A stretch of DNA of 64,000 nucleotides from Neodiprion pinetum (taxonomy: Eukaryota; Arthropoda; Insecta; Hymenoptera; Diprionidae), in NCBI RefSeq assembly GCF_021155775.2, contig NC_060235.2, positions 4,781,521 through 4,845,520 of the forward strand. The letters run 5' to 3'. The notes below the pieces were generated by a model. It made no database searches. It worked only from the letters and a program-made list of their open reading frames with translations, and was not told where the DNA came from. The first letter of the stretch is position 1; each line of letters begins with the position of its first letter. A program made the translations under genes and the position numbers. Shown in pieces: positions 26,901 through 37,814 of this stretch.

Positions 26901-29900
26901 CCTGAAACGATTGTAACGAGATGTTTGCGATTTTCATAATTCCAGAATAACAGCAGAGCTCGCCAACCTCAAGTTTGCCAGTCTGGTTGACCAGTACTCC
27001 AATTCAGTATTCGGAGTCGGGTTTTGTCCGTTGTCAAAAGCACTGCTCGACTCGTGGGTCACGACGTCGTTGACCAGGTACGCCCACTTAATGACAACCC
27101 CTTCGATCGCGCTTTTCAGATACAGATCAACGGCTTCCGGTCCAGTGGTGGAGACTAACCTTTCAACCTCCCCCACCTTTTCAAGTCCCGCTGGCATCGG
27201 TAAAACCGTTCTGCCGTTGACCTGTCCTTTGACCTGGGAACAATTAGCGCAAGGACTGTAATCAATGTTTCCGTTATAGATAACTAGAGAGTCGAGATTG
27301 AATCCTGACTGCTTTCGGATCAACGGATAATTCACTCTCCCTCCCACAATAACCTTCCAAAACTCTGTCTCAACCTGGTACAACGTTCCCCGCAAAGAAT
27401 GAACATGCTTCGCCAGATCCTGGACGGCAATCTCTGGAAGCTCTTTGTGGTTGTCCGGGTTGCTCAACAGAGGAGCAAATATTTCATCAACGAGTGTGGC
27501 CAGCTGGTCGACGACCCGAGAGGCGAGGTCGCCCAATATCAGGGTTTTGATGCATCCAGTCTTGTCCTTTGGTACAGGTATGAGCTTTACTTTAACGGCG
27601 TAAGTCCCTGGTGGATTTGAAATTTACCGAGTGAATTGGGTGGGGCGTTTGAAGAAATGGGGGAACAAGTGTTATCACCTTTGGTCCTTTGACACGGTAT
27701 TGGAAAGCCCGACGAGGCAACAAGCTGCGCATTTGGTGTTAGGACGACAAACAGCGCCGGAGGCTTTGGATTGTCCAGAAAATCTATAACTGTGTTACGG
27801 TAATCCTCGGTCAAAAGCAGACGACCCCACTTTTCTGGTTTTAATTTCAAGGACTTCTGCACAAAGGATCCGATGTACTCCAACCGAAAATCCGCCGGAG
27901 CATCCGGCCCCGACATCCCTGAAACGTTTTACATATCCAAGCTTTAGTGCTGAGCAATTACTGTGGATCGAAATTAAAAACATTCTCGTCAAATTATAAT
28001 CAGAATTTCTCGTCTTCCGACATTTGTGTCACTGTTACGCGCGTCTCCGTCCTTTCCTTGAATTTCTTACTTCTTACTTGTTTAGTCGACGCAGTAAACC
28101 GTTTACAAACTCTTCATTCCTTTTCCCTCCGTTGATTTCGTTCTAACGAGAAAGCTGAGAGAGCACGGCAACTCCTCGCCGAGCACGAATTGGAACACTG
28201 ATTCGATATCAACCCTCCTCTGAATTTGAATCGCTATATCGTATATATACCGCTCGAGTATATCATACATAGTTACGGGGAGTTGTCCCTGTTTCTGGAT
28301 TCCTAGATTCCTTATCGAGTCGGATAAATGCGACCCTCACGACCAGGCACAGCCAGTACCGAATCCGAGGAAAGCCGAACGCGACGTTCCTGCTTTTTGA
28401 ATCTGCGAACAACTCCCCGACTCGACGTTAATCTGGTATCGCGTCGTGAAATGGCTCGCTGCAAAACAAAGAAAAAACGGACTCATTGCCAATTTTCGTT
28501 GCACGCAATCCGTCAGTCAAACATGCAGGTACGCTTCTTCCGCTAGCTAATTACCGTACCTAATACTTCATTCTAGAACCGGAAACGCGAAGTTTATCGC
28601 CGGACAAAATCGGCGACGCGAAATTTGCAAATTCAAAACCACCCCACGTGCATCGGGGGGCAGTTTTGCCCGCGGCGATGAAGCGCGACCGACTGGTTGA
28701 GGGCCTGCTGAACAAGTTTCAGGGGAGACACGCTCAGGTCGAACTGTCACCCCGTGCCGTGCACTACCGGCCTATTTGCGGCAGCGAGGGGTAGAATTAC
28801 GTCACGAGATAATAGATTCCTCGTACTTTTATAACTGCCCTAAGGTCCCTTGCTGTAAGGTGGTAATCAATAAAATGCAAAATGCTTTCAAGCTGGATCA
28901 GTATTAACAAGAATTTTCGCGATTATATCATATTGTTACACCACGGTGGTTCTCAAACAGATCATTTTCGAATTTCGACCGGCTCTCCCCCCCGAATCGG
29001 CTCTACACAATTCAAAAATAATTGACTCATTTTTTCAGATTTTTATCTCAACTTGATATCTCACTTGATATTGCCATATTGGATCCGCCATTTTGAATTT
29101 TAAAATTCTGTATTCAGATTCGTAATCAGTGATCCAAGAAACCCCTCCATACCAAATTTCATCTAAATCTATTCGTTATATCCGCTGTGCCCCTGAAAGG
29201 GTTGAACGGAATCCACCCCCTTTGGCGAACGGGTTAGAGTCGAGATAAAAATCTGGAAAAATTAGTGAATTATTTTTGCATTATCTAGAGCCGATTAGGG
29301 GGCGAGCCGGTCGAAATTCAAAAATGACCTTTTTAAGGACCACCCTAAAGTACATGATTTTAATTTTTTTTCTCTTCTCTTGAAATGAAATCAGCGACAA
29401 ACTGGATCTCCGTGTAATTCGGACCAAACCGAAAAACCGAATGGTGACAGATGTGACGGACTAGTTTTACCCCGGGACTTGAGTGGAGGGTTTTTCCTCC
29501 TTGCCATCATGAGGGAACAACGGGCAGCGAGGAGCGGGCAGTGGCAACTGTCGAGGATTGGAGAGTCGACCACCCGCGAGCCAATTCAATCTTTCTAAAG
29601 AGTAAATAATACTTGAAGAGTGGTAGTCCGTTAGGTGCCCGCGTGCGTCCGTCATTGGTCAATATTTGAGATGATATTCCCAGATGTTAGAACGAAATGG
29701 ATTGCTTTCATCACCCTAATGTGCCATTGAGCTCGCTCCCGCAAAAGCTGAAGCATATTTTTCGTCTACAAAGAGTCTTCTCCCTTCTCTCCAAATACGA
29801 CAAGACGACGACAAAGATGCGGAGATGGATTAGAAAAAAGTGTAATCGGTGGTTTCTTGTCATTATAATCGGGGGGAATTCCACGCGGCTGTTAATCTAA

Positions 29901-32900
29901 TTGCAAATTCACTTTCGGCAAACTATGCCGCGATTGCTTAATAATGAGCAAATCTTGAAGGACGAGTTGTTCGCGCAAAACGGCTCGTAAAATTCAGAGG
30001 CACGAAACTCCCTCTCGCTTCGGTGGGAATACTTGGATTGTTCCCAGCGAAATTGAAAGGAGCTGACGGGAAATAAGGAGCGACGTGCTCGAATTATCAT
30101 TGAGGGAACGAAACTGTGTAGGAATGCGAAATTTCGAGGTTTTATCAACCGACTGGAAACAACCGTCGAAACGTTTCTATGGCGGTTCAGAAAACTTCAC
30201 GGCATAAAAACAAGTACAAAATTTCCTCACCCGTCTGGTTTTCCTAAACGTAATGAATTAATTATACGCCTTGTAGCCCACCGTTGCTACACATTCGTTG
30301 ATATTCTGGTAACATGTAAAAGTTTCTTTTCTCTTTTTTTCTTTTTTCTACCAAAAAAGTAAACTTTTAATAAGGCAAGTTGCCGCTCCGTTCTGCTCTC
30401 TTGACAAAGAGTTGCTACTTGTTCAGATAAAAATTATCAGGCTCCAGCATTTAGTGCTGTATAAACTTATAACGAAGGGTGGAAAAATATATTTCTAAAG
30501 ATTACCAACGAGGTGTATTATTATGTCCCCGATGCCCCCTGGCATTTAAAATAAAAAACGCGGCTCACCCCGTGAGAATGCTTATTTAAAATCCTCAAAT
30601 ATTTACCGTACTCAGACTTTGAAAAAGAAAGATCAATAACTTACTTGCTTTACAATCTGATTTTAATACTTTAGTCTTTATGCTTTCGAGCGGTTATTTC
30701 TTCACTCATAGAACATCTTCTTCTTTTTTTTTTTTTTTCATTTTCAAGTTTGTATCAAAGTTTCTAAACCTGATTCAAAACACAACTGTCGCTTTCAGGT
30801 TCCTCGACAAAACAGTCAGCTACGTCAGGCTGTCACTCTAGTTTCCGGTCGGAAGTCCAACTCCCTTTATATTTCCATCACAGGAAATTTCTTCGTCCAT
30901 CTGTCCAGAAGAATTTTTCTCTGAACTATTTACTAGTATATTTGCGCTCCCTTTGTGCATTTAGAAACTTGTTTTGCGAACAGTTATTTTTAGATGGGCG
31001 TATGAATAACGGACCTTCTAAAGAACGCCGGTATCACAGTACACACATTATACTGGCATTATATCGCTTTGAAAGTTTCACAATCACACCCATCGTCTGT
31101 CTGGATATAGTCTGACAGGCCGTGGAATATTTTCTATGTTTTTTTTTTTCTAGATGAAACTTGAGGGTATAAAAAATATGAAACGGGCGAAATTTAGTGT
31201 CATGGTGGGACGTAAAGCGGTTGGGAATAGTTTCGAAATGCCTCGGTCATGTAGGGATTTTCCCCGAGTAACTTGGACGTCTCGACAACTCGGCTGGGGA
31301 ATCGAAGCCACTAATCGAATTCCTGGCATAATCCGAGGCGCCGCGTGCCGCAAACTCCACATCATTCTCACGGCCTCGAATGATCCGCCTTTGGTCCCCT
31401 GCTACAGTGCAGCGGTTCAGGGAGAGGCTGAGGTCACTTTCGAATGAGGTAAGCAATGCCAACTAGCGATATATCACTGCCATCCGGGTATCCGCGAGAT
31501 GGAATCGAGATTTCAGGAGGGAAAAGCGATTCGAGAAGGAAGCTGTGCGGGATTTAATGAAAAACTGAAAAACGCACCCCGATGATGAGTCGAATTTTTC
31601 ACCGCTTAGCTGTAATCCGCGCGGAAAATCCTGATCATGATCGGGCGGAAATGACGCGGTGAGATCGGGAAAACCTTCTTCGCGAAACTCCTGCAGGTGG
31701 TGTATTTTTTTTTTTTTGCCAATTCTCTTTCGACATGCGTTAGTAGGCGTGTACCGTTACACATATATTGCATACATACATATGTGTGGATATTTTGTAA
31801 AGAACGTCGCGGAAATTGATGACCAGGCTTTACGACTCTTGGATATATTTCACTTTCGAGTTTTATAGAGAGTGAATAATGTACCTGCACGCTAGCAAGC
31901 CCAAGAGCGATTTCTTATTTACAGGATTTTGAACTTGGCGTCATTTTTCACACCGCCATCCGTCTCGCCTCGGTGTTAAGGTGAAGTTTTTCGCCACTGC
32001 CATGCTTGCGAAAACTTAACGTTCGAACTTTGATACTTGCGAATCACAGCCAATTTATGGATAATGTACAGTGAAATGAGACTCCTGGTATTGGATAGCA
32101 AATGCAATTAACGGACTAAAAAGTTTGGCACAGAATGCGGTATTTTATCATATCTGCGACGCGTTAGCAAAATCTCTCGCCCGTATATTCGAAAGCCTGA
32201 ATCTCTACGAGATCGGGGGGGAAAAAACTAGCTGGTTTATGTGACGGAGGGTATTATGGTAATCTGAAATCGCATATTTCCGTGGAAGGTAAGACTTCTC
32301 GAGCAGGGCTGCCGCATAAGTCATCCGTATTTGCAGGAAGAGTAGAGCGGGAGTTTTGACGACCAGTAAAAAGAGAACCGCGACACGACGATGAGGTAAT
32401 GCCAATATTTTCGCCTATTTACTACACTACTCCGCTGAAATTCGGGCTAAGGGTAGGAAAGAGAAGTAGAAAGATGGGAAAATAGAAGGGTCACGATATC
32501 GTGTTTTCAAAGACGCGAAAATCCGTTTCATCGAGTTTTAAAATGTAGAAAATCGAAATATAGATATAAAAAATTTTTGTGATAATATTCAACCCCGCCC
32601 CATCACTGGTACTATATTTTCGTGAAAATGTTACGATAATTTTTTCTTGATGCACCGATAAATCGATGTTAAAGCTTTAACTAGCTGAACAATTTGTAGT
32701 AAAAAAAAAAAAAAAATGCAAGAAACGAAAAATTGACTAAATTTACAATCACACTAAACAGTTACGTCTGTTACATTTTCTTGTGATCCCAAGAATATGT
32801 AAACCGTGATTATAGAGGTACTCATTTTAATAAAATTTTCCCACCGCGTAAGATGGAACGAAGCATAGAATTCCAAAATTTGAAATCGTCAGAAGAATAA

Positions 32901-34752
32901 GAAGGCTAGCAAGCGAAAAGATAGAATCATCGTCAGAATTTTGACGACTCTATAAAATAATTCCGACTTTCTGAAATTCAAAATTCTGTACGAATAGATT
33001 TTCGCGTTGTCGACAGTTCGATATCTTCACCGTTTCTATTTTCTAATATTTCTCCACTTTCTCACCCCCTACCCACGAAAATTCGTAACGCGTTATATTA
33101 TTTATGTCCACAGTATCCCCTTCGCTCCGTTTCTGCGAGGTTTAACCAAACGCACGTGTTACGCGGGCACGAAGACGAGGCTCAGGGTGGTCTAGAGTCT
33201 CAGCATGGGGTTGAAGCAGCACTAATTTAGACTAGGATTCTCTGTGCGGCCCTCCGCCACAATACATAAAATAGCGGTTGTAAATTAGTTTAAAATGTCG
33301 CCGTGCGGGCCACAATTTATTATTTTAATTATGGCGTTAGTATTAGCGCTGCAGGTATGCTTTAACCTCGACGAAGCGACGCGACGGTGCCAAATGCTCA
33401 CTGCTAAAGCTAAACAGTCCGCTGCTGTGCGGTTTCCGTACATTTTATGAGTTTAATTTAGACCCGGCCCGCGCCTACCATGCTCTGAATATTCTAGTTT
33501 CGACACAACGCGCAGCGCAATTTGCTCGCGAGAAAGACGCTCGCTCCTCAAGTTACTTCTGCAAATTCTACTCGATCGAGAAAAGAAATTTCATCTGTTA
33601 TACTATCTGCGAAAATTATAGTAAAATGGGTATCGCTACAATACGTTGCTTAAAACATCGTTGAAAGAAATGTCATTCATTCATCAAAGTGTTTAGTTTA
33701 CTGAATTTTTTTAATCATCCAAGACCTCGACATCAATTTATCGCAATATTTACAATAATAGTAATAATAATCAAAAATTATATATTCTTGTTACGGTTAC
33801 AAGACTAATTTTCATTTAGCTATACCTGCTTAGAACTGCATTTTTCAATGGCAATAAGAAAAAAAAAAAAAAACAAAAAAATGAAAATAGTTAAGGATTG
33901 TACCGCAAGCCGATAATTTTTTCATCCTTCGTTACACAAGTAAAATTGTACTACCTGTGAAGCGATGCGTGTTGATTTTGTTTGGCGAAAACGGAAGCGG
34001 AAGAATTGCATTCATTTTCATTCCGCGTCGATCGAGTGAGTCAAACTGCGAAGAAACGGACTTCCCGATGAATAATGGCTTCCGAGGTAGGGAAAGGCTC
34101 GGGACTTTTCCTCGCTCTCTTCATTCTTCGGGGACAAATCGATCTCGACGACGTCCGTGAGATTAGCAAACCCGAACAAGTGCTAATGATTTCCACGGAG
34201 GCCGTCAGAGCGACTCCCTTGGACTTAGAGCCGGCTAATTCCCTTGGTGGAGGCGCAGCCCAGCGGTAAGGGGATTAACTTTATTAGGCGGGGATGAAAA
34301 AAAAAAAAAATGTAATAAAATTTTTTTACCGAGGCGATGGTTGACGAATCCGCAAAGGATGGCACTCGATTGCCGCCCCGACGGTCATCGTCAAGAGAAT
34401 AATTACGTCAACGGTAATTGGCGTACCTGTAATATTTACGATGCGTGCATTTACAAAAAAACTTTCGTGTTCAATTGTAAGTCGCAAGGCTAACGGGCGC
34501 ACAAAAGGACCAAAAGAAACCCGTCAAACGAACCGTGCGTCTGTTCATCCCCGAAAACGCCCTATCGAAGTTATCCACCTCCACGGGAAGGAAGAAGAGA
34601 TTTCTTGAGTTTAATTTTTGAAACCCCTTAAAACGTTTCGCGGCTCACCGCGGCGCAAACAAGGGTGCTAATTGGGGCTTTGGATTAAAATTCTCTAACA
34701 AGGCACGAGTGTATATTATTCATATTCTCTAAGTAGGGTAGCTCTCTCTCTT

Positions 34753-34791
<39 letters not shown>

Positions 34792-36743
34792 CTCTCTCTC
34801 TCTACTCTCCTGGGTACACGACAAAAAACTCGCTTTCGTGTTTGCCGACCCCATTGCGCGATTGACTTTATTTGACGAAAAAAGAAACTCGTGCTTCAGA
34901 TGAGGAGGGATTATTAATCGCTTCACGGCATGGGCTTCAAAGCATTTTGTATTGTACGCATGCACGTGTAATCCCGTGGTATTATTCTATTCACGGTTAT
35001 AATTTTTCGCGCAATCAATGCCTTTTAATTGAGCATTCAAAACATGTTTTCACCACGCATTATGGACCATTGATATCAAATTTGAAGGCGAATATGTTCT
35101 TTATTCTCTGTAAAATGGGATCCATCCCAAACCAATACTTCAATTTTTGCTCCCGTTTCTTTTTTTTTTTTTTCTCTCTGAAACTCATTTTATCAACGCA
35201 TTATTATACAGTCTAAACCAAAAACCGAAACTTGATAAAGAAATTGAAAATGTCGTGATTAAATTCAAATGAATGAAATTTTATTCAAATAATGATATTA
35301 TCTTCAAAACGCGGTTGGAAAAAGATTTAAAACAAAACCATTTCAACATTTATACAAATATTAATTTTATAATTGATCATTCCAGTGAAATTAAATTATC
35401 GCGTGATTATTATTATTAGTTTTTTTTTTTTTTTTTTATCTTCGTTGTCTCGAATAACGTTCATTTACTTACATAGCTCAGTTTGAAGGATTCATTCATC
35501 GGGAAGAGATTTTTTTTCACCAACATTAAACTCACGCAATTTTACCATCGCTTCTTAACCCCGATTTTATCTACTCCTCGTAGTGTTTTCGCCCTTTTTC
35601 GCTGGCTTCTACGCCTGAAACATCCCTAATCCGCCCTCGGCGTAGCTGCGCCTCGTTATATACGACGTGCGTAGCTTTTCACCACTTGAGAAGCTCTCAA
35701 CAGGTTACCTGGGATTCGGCCCCCACCACCACCCTCGGGAATGGCGGGCAACGGCTACATACGGTCAGTAATCCTTTTTTACGTGCCGTGGGTGCGTTTA
35801 GCGGGTTTTCCCGCCCCCCGATCCTCCACCCCCGACGGTTTCGCGACTCGCCGACTCTCCGCTTCTCCCCTTCGGCGAGTCGTGGCAGCGAAAAACTCCG
35901 ATAATTGCCGCAGTCCCCAAAAACTCGGAGCCCCTTCCCCGGAGGACTCTGGTACTTGATAAACCCTCGTAAAATATTACCAGACTCTCCCCGCAGTTAA
36001 AACTCTTACCGTTATATTTTAACCTGTATACGCGAACACGCATGTATAAAATTGTTTAAATAATTAGTTAGGAACGGGACGCGATTCGCCGGAGGATGAA
36101 AGACCGGGTACACGATTAAAAATTTTAAGAAACTCTGTCCGGAGATTTTTATAGATTTTTCTCTTCGCTGGCGACCTGGAAAGTGAAAAGGTGTGGAAAG
36201 CGAAAGAGGGAGATAGATGTGTAGAGTTTATTTATTCTACGGTAGAAAAATTCAAATCATATTACACGTCAACAATCGTCAGAAACAAAAAAAAAAAAGG
36301 AAAAGAATTCACAGATCTGAAAAAGCTAAAAGCAAAGTAACGATAAAATTAAAAGTAATATTTTAGAATAAGAACTGGCTTCGGATAAATGCAAATAATT
36401 CAAAGGAACGAAAGAAATAAGGGAAAAACAATCCGAGAGACAGAGAGAGAAAAAGAGAGGTAAGGAAAAGAAGGGTGGACAAAATTTTTGACACAAACGA
36501 CGTTCGGAATTAACTGTTATATACTCTACCTTCCTTCTTTTTCTTCTTCTTCTTCTCTCCATCATCCCCCGCATCCTCGTCATCCTCCGAAGATGGACAT
36601 CGCGACTCCATTATCGTCTCCAAAAGCTTCTCAAACTCCGCAATGTTGTCGTCAGCCGGTGTCTTGGAGGCGATTGAAACTTCGGCTTCCTCGTTCTCCG
36701 TGCCATCTTTGCTCTCCACGCTGCTGCACTCCGAGTCCGACAT
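9964..36743 (-). CDS. Axonemal dynein heavy chain, outer-arm beta type (DNAH9/11/17 family), complete, 33 coding exons
   Basis: This gene encodes the ATP-driven motor subunit of the ciliary outer dynein arm. Exons, in transcript order: 36743-36530, 27918-27679, 27607-26968, 26901-26495, 26284-25857, 25773-25532, 25361-25094, 25030-24169, 24107-23753, 23681-23410, 23307-22927, 22788-22640, 21772-21527, 21454-20923, 20854-20290, 20215-17822, 17752-17391, 17292-16816, 16737-16473, 16407-16058, 15961-15699, 15632-15336, 15230-15061, 14978-14675, 14619-14150, 14094-13540, 13433-13133, 13023-12742, 12061-11632, 11565-11351, 11248-10892, 10823-10675, 10258-9964. All junctions agree in phase and total 13,737 nt (4,578 codons plus stop), or 40-47 codons fewer if exon 3 holds a small in-frame intron. 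Family members are about 4,500 residues. Four P-loops, stalk, and the C-terminal ending WTLAGVALLLQT are present. Orthology to fly Dhc93AB or kl-5 is family-level inference; I see no disabling change. Confidence 0.95.
12130..12723. mobile_element. Foldback (long inverted repeat) element in a dynein intron
   Basis: The left arm (about 12140-12368) and right arm (about 12479-12720) are diverged reverse complements of each other, separated by about 110 bp. Landmarks that pair are TTTGGCATGTGGATTT with AAATCCACATGCCAAA, ATCTATTCACAAAAA with TTTTTGTGAATAGAT, and GTTGATGCTG with CAGCATCAAC. The outer ends read TAAGGG and CCCTTA. No coding sequence is inside. It fills nearly all of the 680-bp intron 12062-12741, ending about 15 bp from the splice donor. 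Confidence 0.85.
15061..16407 (-). CDS. Dynein heavy chain exons 20-23: coiled-coil stalk and microtubule-binding domain
   Basis: Four exons (16407-16058, 15961-15699, 15632-15336, 15230-15061) encode about residues 3100-3460. The first opens with FMAHAHTSV and moves into a heptad-rich helix (VERLENGLAKLRSTAAQVDELK), the ascending coiled coil CC1. The microtubule-binding tip spans the next two exons, with LNKANLTELKSFGSPP, then VDTFLDALINYDKENI and AAAGLCAWVINIIKFYEVF. The descending coiled coil CC2 follows and ends at LANRLVGGLASENVRWA. The last two short segments were read directly from the minus strand. Intron phases 2, 1, 0 and 0 fit throughout. Confidence 0.92.
16473..17752 (-). CDS. Dynein heavy chain exons 17-19: end of AAA3 and AAA4
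   Basis: Three exons (17752-17391, 17292-16816, 16737-16473) encode about residues 2732-3100. The first contains FLPTAVKFHYIFNLRDFSN, a hallmark of the AAA3 helical part. The second carries the AAA4 P-loop GVGGSGKQ (17078-17101, about residues 2917-2924), ending in Q instead of T as is usual for AAA4 in this family. It also has FLMTDAQVPNEQFLVLIND. The third has ENCWKFFIDRVRR, FSPVGSTLRVR and NCTAINWFHEWP. Joins leave one or two bases that complete Gly or Arg codons, all in phase. Introns are 78-98 bp. Confidence 0.93.
17822..20215 (-). CDS. Dynein heavy chain exon 16: AAA1-AAA3 motor core
   Basis: This single 2,394-bp exon is by far the largest and encodes about residues 1934-2732. AAA1 carries the Walker A motif GPAGTGKT (20110-20133, about residues 1962-1969) and the Walker B motif CFDEFNR. 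This is the main ATP hydrolysis site of dynein. AAA2 has GTAGSGKT (19267-19290, about 2243-2250). AAA3 has GTAGSGKT (18286-18309, about 2570-2577) and FIDDMNMPEVD. All catalytic lysines and acidic residues that I looked for are intact. The exon ends at ANVEHR with a GTACGA donor. No intron interrupts three AAA modules, unlike the finely split tail and stalk. Confidence 0.95.
20290..27918 (-). CDS. Dynein heavy chain tail (N-terminal stem and linker) exons 2-15
   Basis: Fourteen exons encode roughly residues 72-1934. They hold the stem, which dimerises and binds intermediate chains, and the linker that swings against the AAA ring. Diagnostic stretches in order are SLKLKPEKWGRLL near the start, NPTPNTELEYWSTR, ICNLLIQEARRFL, AFDDCGNLESTFK, SLFEVTVPDFKQLRQCRKE, QNPAIRERHWRQLM, DEVKNIVDKAVKEM, LAFPRFYFVSSSDLLD (linker) and EEKPREQWLFDYPAQV. 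All are typical of the beta outer-arm subfamily. Splice sites are mostly GT-AG with introns of 61-867 bp. One donor appears to be GC, and a 63-bp intron is readable without stop. Exon 3 (27607-26968) may contain an in-frame intron that I could not place uniquely. Confidence 0.9.
22368..22397 (-). other. Candidate 30-nt cassette exon in the intron 21773-22639
   Basis: On the minus strand an acceptor (GTTACAG) is followed by 30 bases encoding KLGNMTPEMT in phase 0, then a strong GTAAGT donor. Flanking dynein exons also join in phase 0 here, so inclusion would insert ten residues without frameshift. The family does not need extra residues at this site, so the constitutive product presumably skips it. 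The polypyrimidine tract is weak. Confidence 0.3.
28938..29350. mobile_element. Palindromic MITE-like element in dynein intron 1
   Basis: Arms of about 95-110 bp at the two ends are reverse complements: CGAATTTCGACCGGCTC then AATCGGCTCTA at left, and TAGAGCCGATTAGG then GAGCCGGTCGAAATTC at right. Outermost parts read CACGGTGGTTCTCAAA and TTAAGGACCACCCTAA. The interior (29074-29145) contains CCATATTGGATCCGCCATTT, also found in diverged form in the TTAA-flanked element at 39986-40055. No open frame of note. Target-site duplication not resolved. Confidence 0.8.
32580..32835. mobile_element. Diverged relative of the TA-flanked TIR element
   Basis: Segments such as CGATAAATCGATGTTAAAGC and the later stretch around GATCCCAAGAATATGTAAAC align in order with the element at 37387-37814 and with 42365-42570. 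Clear terminal repeats are not preserved, so limits are approximate. It contains a 16-A run at 32701. Confidence 0.5.
34740..34804. repeat. CT microsatellite
   Basis: Nearly uninterrupted (CT)n of more than 60 bp with TTT and GG interruptions. Confidence 0.9.
36530..36743 (-). CDS. Probable first coding exon of the dynein heavy chain (acidic and lysine-rich N-terminus)
   Basis: This exon encodes 71 residues starting MSDSECSSVESK, then an acidic stretch (SSEDDEDAGDDGE), then seven lysines. A stop codon (TAA) lies in frame two codons upstream of the ATG, so the start is well defined. The lysine run comes from a TTC-type microsatellite on the plus strand. The exon ends at a GTAGAG donor with one base left over. 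The next exon (27918-27679) opens with CAG then two bases, which completes a glycine codon in the same frame. The join is therefore an inference from phase; about 8.6 kb of intron intervenes. The alternative is that this is the only exon of a small unrelated gene and the dynein starts at the ATG at 27916. Confidence 0.65.
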
Positions 36744-37386
36744 CTTTTAGACATTCCTGTGTATGGTGAGAAAGAAAGTTTTTGTAGCCTAGGAGAAACG
36801 TTATATCAGCCGCTAAAACTCGGTGGATTCCGAAACGGTAACTTTCGGGCTTTTCGAAGATCTGTGACGGGGTGAGGATAAGTCAGTTTGACCTAATTTA
36901 TTAGGACGAAAGAGTTTGGACTTTGGTGAATCTGAAATGCGAATTCGTTTGTCCGGAAAAATGTTGTCAAACTTCGACTTTTTTTTTTACCTCAATTCAA
37001 AATCCAAATTCCATTGTCCTGAAAAATCAGGGTGAACTGACTCAAGTCACTTGCATTCTCAACTCCTCGTGTGAGTTAAAGTTCAGTCGAATATCGTTGG
37101 TATAAGAAACATACCTTTTACTCAAAACTCCGAATGGTTGAATTCCTAAGCCGTCAATATTGCAAAAAATTCTTGTAATTGACGTACGTATACAAAAAAT
37201 TGATGTACGGTTGGGTTTGAGATGATTTTCTTCAAAAACTTGAAAACGATATTTGTCCCATTTGGAAAGTCAGACATTTGAAATTTTGACCATTTAGAAC
37301 TCCGACTATTCGGAGTCTTGGCTGTAGATTACAGTTTTTACCATTCGTTAATTTAACCATGTACAAATTGGACCATTTCCAGGGTA

Positions 37387-37814
37387 CACTGAGAGAAATT
37401 TATAATTCCGATTACCGCTCGATCTTTAACTATTTTCATTTTTTACCACAATCGAAAAATATAGTTCTAGGTAGAAAATGAAAATTAGTTTTCTAGCCGT
37501 TACCGGAAAGTCTAGTTTCCATTACTATTCTTGCTCATTACGATCACTGTTGCTAGATTTTCTTCCAACTGTTGCGAAAATTTAACGCTCGTGCAACGAT
37601 AAATCGACGTTAAGCCTTGTTTAATTAAAAAAGTAGAATAAACCTGACGAACTGATTTTGCGCTACAATAACCAAAAAGGGATCGACGATAGCGCAAAAT
37701 TGTTAGGCGTACCTCGTTTTTCGTAATTCCAACGATATTCAAACAGTTTTATTTTAACGATACCTGTTCTACTAAATTTTTCTAGTTACTACACAAATAA
37801 AATTTTTCTCAGTG
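37387..37814. mobile_element. TIR element flanked by TA (mariner-type MITE)
   Basis: The ends read TACACTGAGAGAAATTT (from 37385) and, in reverse complement, TACACTGAGAAAAATTT (to 37816), one mismatch in 17. The outermost TA on both sides fits a TA target duplication, as used by Tc1/mariner elements. Internally ATTTTGCGCTA and TAGCGCAAAAT form an 11-bp inverted repeat. There is no transposase frame, so it would be non-autonomous. Confidence 0.75.

Larger units (their letters stand above)
27919..36529 (-). other. Putative intron 1 of the dynein gene (8.6 kb)
   Basis: If exon 1 is at 36743-36530, this stretch is a single intron, more than ten times longer than any other in the gene. It contains a palindromic transposon (28938-29350), a diverged TIR-element relative (about 32580-32835), a long CT microsatellite (34740-34804), T runs near 30725, 31140, 35161 and 35420, and AT-rich homeobox-like sequence near 33240-33370. 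No coding region inside it can be supported. Confidence 0.55.

Noticed and set aside
34075..34269. 64-codon plus-strand frame starting MASEVGKGSG with a hydrophobic stretch
   Set aside because: Lies within the putative intron on the opposite strand with no supporting exons; too short to support.
36831..36842. RFX X-box upstream of the dynein start, expected for ciliary genes
   Set aside because: Only the half site GGTAAC is present about 95 bp upstream; the second half does not match.
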